A stretch of DNA of 64,000 nt from contig NC_068972.1 of assembly GCF_016808095.1 (NCBI RefSeq), positions 33,945,029 through 34,009,028 on the forward strand, given 5' to 3'. This stretch comes from Vigna angularis. Its lineage: Eukaryota; Streptophyta; Magnoliopsida; Fabales; Fabaceae. Shown in pieces: positions 61,074-64,000 of this stretch. Position 1 is the stretch's first letter. Each line of letters starts with the position of its first letter. The notes beneath the pieces were generated by a model. The model was not told the DNA's origin and searched no databases. It saw only the letters and a program-made list of their open reading frames with translations. Position numbers and translations under genes: made by a program.

Positions 61074-64000
61074 ATGACAATAAAGTACGAGATAAAGAGG
61101 TTCAAGGGGAATAATTTCTTCTCATGGAAAATGAGAATGAAGGAAATTTTAAGGAAGTACAATTGTCCAGCAACAACTGGGAAAAACCCTTTCGAAATAT
61201 CAAATCAAAGGTGGAAAAAAATTAATGAAAATATTATTGCAAATTTGCACTTAGCAATGATAGATGTTGTTTTATCCAATGTCGTGAAGAAAACGACGAC
61301 AAAGGAGATTTGGGATACCCTCATCAAATTATATAAGGTGAAGTCACTTTACATAAGAATGTTTTTAAAGAAAAAACTATATACTCTTTGAATAAGTGAG
61401 TCCACATTAGTGATGAACCACATCAACAATCTGAGTATGTTATTTGCCCAACTTAAAGTAGCAAATTTCAACATAGTTGAAAATGAACGTGTAGAGCTTC
61501 TACTACACAAGCTACCTGATTCATATGATCAACTTGTCATCAACATAACAAATAACAATATTGATGGGTAATGATTGAGGACCATCTGGAGGAAGCCACA
61601 TTGGATCATTGAAAAAAGTGATGGTTAGGAGATTAGAAGAAGAAGAAGGACTTCAAAAAACTCTACTCTTGTGGAGGATAATTTATTAGTTTATCTTACC
61701 CTTTCTTGTCTTGTAAATATGTAAATAAGTCTTTTCTTTAGGCCTTGTATTTGGGCCAATATTTCATTTCATTTAGGCTTGTTTTTAGCCATTTTCTTTG
61801 ATTAGTCTTATAAATAATCGACTAATTCACCCAATAATTGATTATGATAGTGTTTTTAGCCATTTCTTTGGATCATTCGCTGAAATAATCGATTATTTCA
61901 CCCAATAATAGATTATTTCAGTCAATTTTTATAGTATGTTAGGTTGGGCTTTTTAAACTTACTTCTTGAGTGGAATGCGAACCAAAATGAGTTTTGGGCT
62001 TGCTTGGGTCTTAAGGAACCCTTAGGAACCTTGCTTAGAGGTGAATGAATCCTATACAATGCATTTACTATAGAAGAAGGTTTAAGCAGTTATAGGGTCA
62101 ATGTATTTTTTTTATTCAATGTACTTTCTTTCAAATGGGTTCACTCCCCTATCCTATAAATAGGAGTGTCTCAAGCCTTGTACATTCAACTTGGAATTAA
62201 TGAAGAGAACCTTTGCCAAAATTAACAGTCTTCTTTTTTCTAAGTTCATTAGGTTAGTCACCTTCTTGACTTCTCATAACCTTTTACCTTGATGGTTGTC
62301 CAAACTTCTTCAAGAAACACTTTAAACCCATTCTTCAAACATCATTATCCTTCATCAATTCATGCTTATACGTTCAGAACTTCTTCTACATGAAGTTTCC
62401 ATCAAGTTGCTTGAAGAAGGTTTCCACCAGGTACCTATACTTCAAAGATATTGCCAAAGTTATTCATGAAGAATAATCCACGAGGAAAAATAAAGTAGAC
62501 AGGGTGGAAAGTTCAAAGCAAGCAGAGGCTTTCACGATGACAAGAGGTAGATTAATAGAACGTGGATCTAGTGGGAGTCAAACCCATGATAGATCAAAAT
62601 CTCAAAGTAAGAAGCATCTCAAATGTTACCATTGTGTCAAGAGAGGACATGTCATGAAAGATTGTTGGCAGATCGAGAATTGAGAAAAGAACTCTAAAGC
62701 ATCGACCTCACAAGGTTGTGTTGGAAGTACCTCAAATGATAGAGATATTTTAGTGAATGAAACAATAGTTAACTCTAATGGTGAAAGACAACTACACGAT
62801 AGGTGGATAATAGATTTAGGTGCAACTTGGCACATGACTTCAAACCGAGATTGGTTTTATACCTATGAACCTCTCTCAAGTAGATCTATATTCATTGGAA
62901 ATGGTCATGCCTAAGATTTTTGGATTTGGTATTATCAAAATTAAAATTTACGATGGTACTATTCGCACAGTTTAAGGGTATGCGAAATGTGAAGGACTTA
63001 AAGAAGAATCTTTTTTCTGTTGGATAATTAGATGACGTCGAGTGTAAGTTCCATGTTGAAGGTGGAATCTTAAAAGTGGTAAGAGGGAATCTGGTAGTAA
63101 TGAAAGCATAGAAGATCAAGGCAAACTTGTATGTGCTTATGGGAGATACATTGAAATAAGTTAATGCAATGATTGCATTGACAAGTCAAGAAGAAGTGAT
63201 GCTGATGTGGCATCGTAGATTGGGGCATATGTTAGAGTGAGGGTCTACAAATCCTTGTGGAACGTAATCTCCTACCTAGGCTCAAGGAGGTTTATTTACC
63301 TTTTTGCGAATATTGTGGGATAAGTAAGCAACATAGATTGAAGTTTCCTAGAAGCACTACTAAAAGCAAACACATATTAGACTTAATTCATTCTAATGTA
63401 AGGGAATCATCGATATTATCCTTAGGAGGGGAAAAGTATTTTTTGTTGATTGATGATTACTCTAGGAGATTATGGGTTACTTCATCAAGAGGAAGTTAGA
63501 TGTGTTACCAATATTCAAGGAATCCAAAGCACAAGTAAAACTTGAAATTGGGAAATGAATTTAAGTGCTTAGGCCATGTTAATAATGTGAAAGGGTATCA
63601 CCAGTAGGGTCCCAATATCCACAAGGTTATTGTCAGTAGGGATGCAATGATGCTCCAACCAAAAAGCTCTAAAGAATAAGAAATCTTGGTTTGCATGTTG
63701 AATAGGTCTTTATACTATTTAAAAGGGATGTTCAAGTGTTCGTACAAGAGAATTGATTCATTTGTTAGCCTTGATAAGAAGGACTTAGGATCGAAAAGAA
63801 AGATTTTAGGGATGCAGATTCATCGAGATAAAAAAGATAAGAAGATTTGGCTTTTTTAAATAATTACTTACTAAAGATCTTACGACGCTTTGACATGCAA
63901 GATTGCAAGCCAATTTCTACCCATTTTCCTATCAATTATATGTTATTCTCAAGTATGAGCCCTAACACTGAAGCAAAGAGGATGAAAATGTCTCAAGTAC
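61074..64000 (+). pseudogene. copia gag-pol remnants, right edge
   Basis: Gag: FKGNNFFSWKMRMKEIL (61105) to LYTL at 61388, then after a stop NHINNLSMLFAQL and LLLHKLPDSYDQLV. The frame continues across the solo LTR as KDIAKVIHEE (62447). A zinc knuckle, CYHCVKRGHVMKDCW, lies near 62620-62665. Protease: RWIIDLGATWHMTSNRDWF with Leu-Gly where Ser/Thr-Gly is expected (62803-62855). Gag-pre-integrase and integrase: MLMWHRRLGHM, CEYCGISKQHRLKF and LDLIHSNV near 63200-63400. The integrase then ends abruptly and RT resumes: LNRSLYYLKGMFK (63695), LGSKRKILGMQIHRDKKDKK (63788) and RRFDMQDCKPISTHFPINY (63888). Many stops and a deletion; non-functional. Confidence 0.85.
61572..62429 (+). mobile_element. 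Solo LTR inserted in the copia gag
   Basis: Begins TGATTGAGGACC and ends TTTCCACCA, 858 bp. Flanks are GGTAA (61567-61571) and GGTAC (62430-62434), a 5-bp duplication with one change. Removing it joins IDG to YLYFKDIAKVIHEE in one frame of the host gag, which confirms the boundaries. It contains AATAATCGATTATTTCACCC phrases and a TATA box (CCTATAAATAGG, about 62154) in the plus orientation. No coding region. Confidence 0.85.

Larger units (their letters stand above)
60501..64000 (+). mobile_element. Decayed Ty1/copia element running off the right edge
   Basis: A 5' LTR ends at about 60822 (GATACCCAACA) before a primer-binding site. Gag, zinc knuckle, protease, integrase and RT pieces follow on the plus strand, and the last bases still encode a copia RT-RNase H linker. 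The LTR start is uncertain; the phrase AGTCCCACATTGGTGGAAC at 60511 is probably near it. A solo LTR (61572-62429) sits in gag. The 3' part lies outside the window. Confidence 0.8.

Noticed and set aside
1..64000. A new multi-gene system such as a biosynthetic cluster
   Set aside because: The four host genes belong to unrelated processes and are separated by transposons; nothing suggests co-function beyond normal gene neighbourhood.

Overview
This is nuclear DNA of a flowering plant, very probably a legume of the bean/cowpea group (Phaseoleae). The evidence is genes with many AT-rich introns, plant-specific proteins, and LTR retrotransposons with long GTTCGGT-rich LTRs that I associate with Vigna/Phaseolus. 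The species call is inference; no search was run. I see no prokaryotic operon, CRISPR array or intact RNA gene.

Four host genes are supported exon by exon. (1) A small membrane protein of unknown function, minus strand, 2204-5024, 3 exons, 136 aa. (2) The plastid 3-isopropylmalate dehydratase large subunit of leucine biosynthesis, plus strand, 33452-42305, 15 exons, 500 aa. (3) An intronless C2-domain protein, minus strand, 43595-44944. (4) A G3BP-like protein with NTF2 and RRM domains, minus strand, 47313-52602, 9 exons, 473 aa. Every splice junction listed keeps frame. Two introns (one in gene 1, one in gene 2) use a GC donor.

Most of the rest is transposon. From left to right: a copia remnant at the left edge; a solo gypsy-type LTR at 5570-8055 with a perfect 5-bp target duplication; a copia element with a nearly open gag-pol (9012-12446) cut off before RNase H; then a nest at 12555-24226. 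In that nest a hAT-type MITE contains a solo LTR (12776-23957, duplication AATTA), which contains a CACTA-like piece carrying remorin-like gene fragments and a decayed Tekay-type gypsy element whose leader holds the internal-promoter region of 5S rRNA. From 24.2 to 33.4 kb there is AT-rich sequence, a probable copia LTR, a CACTA end, a second GTTCGGT LTR in inverse orientation, and an orphan first exon resembling BSD-domain genes.

The gene-rich block is 33.4-52.6 kb, with MITEs in introns and a 306-bp tandem duplication in an intron of the G3BP-like gene. To its right, 53.5-59.5 kb is a decayed minus-strand copia split by a non-autonomous CACTA element (56918-58978) that has picked up the start of a seed-maturation LEA gene. 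From about 60.5 kb to the right edge lies another decayed copia, itself split by a solo LTR (61572-62429).

The genes share no obvious pathway. What stands out is the depth of nesting, two gene-capturing CACTA-type elements, and the Pol III-type 5S motif inside a gypsy leader. I found no convincing new functional system.
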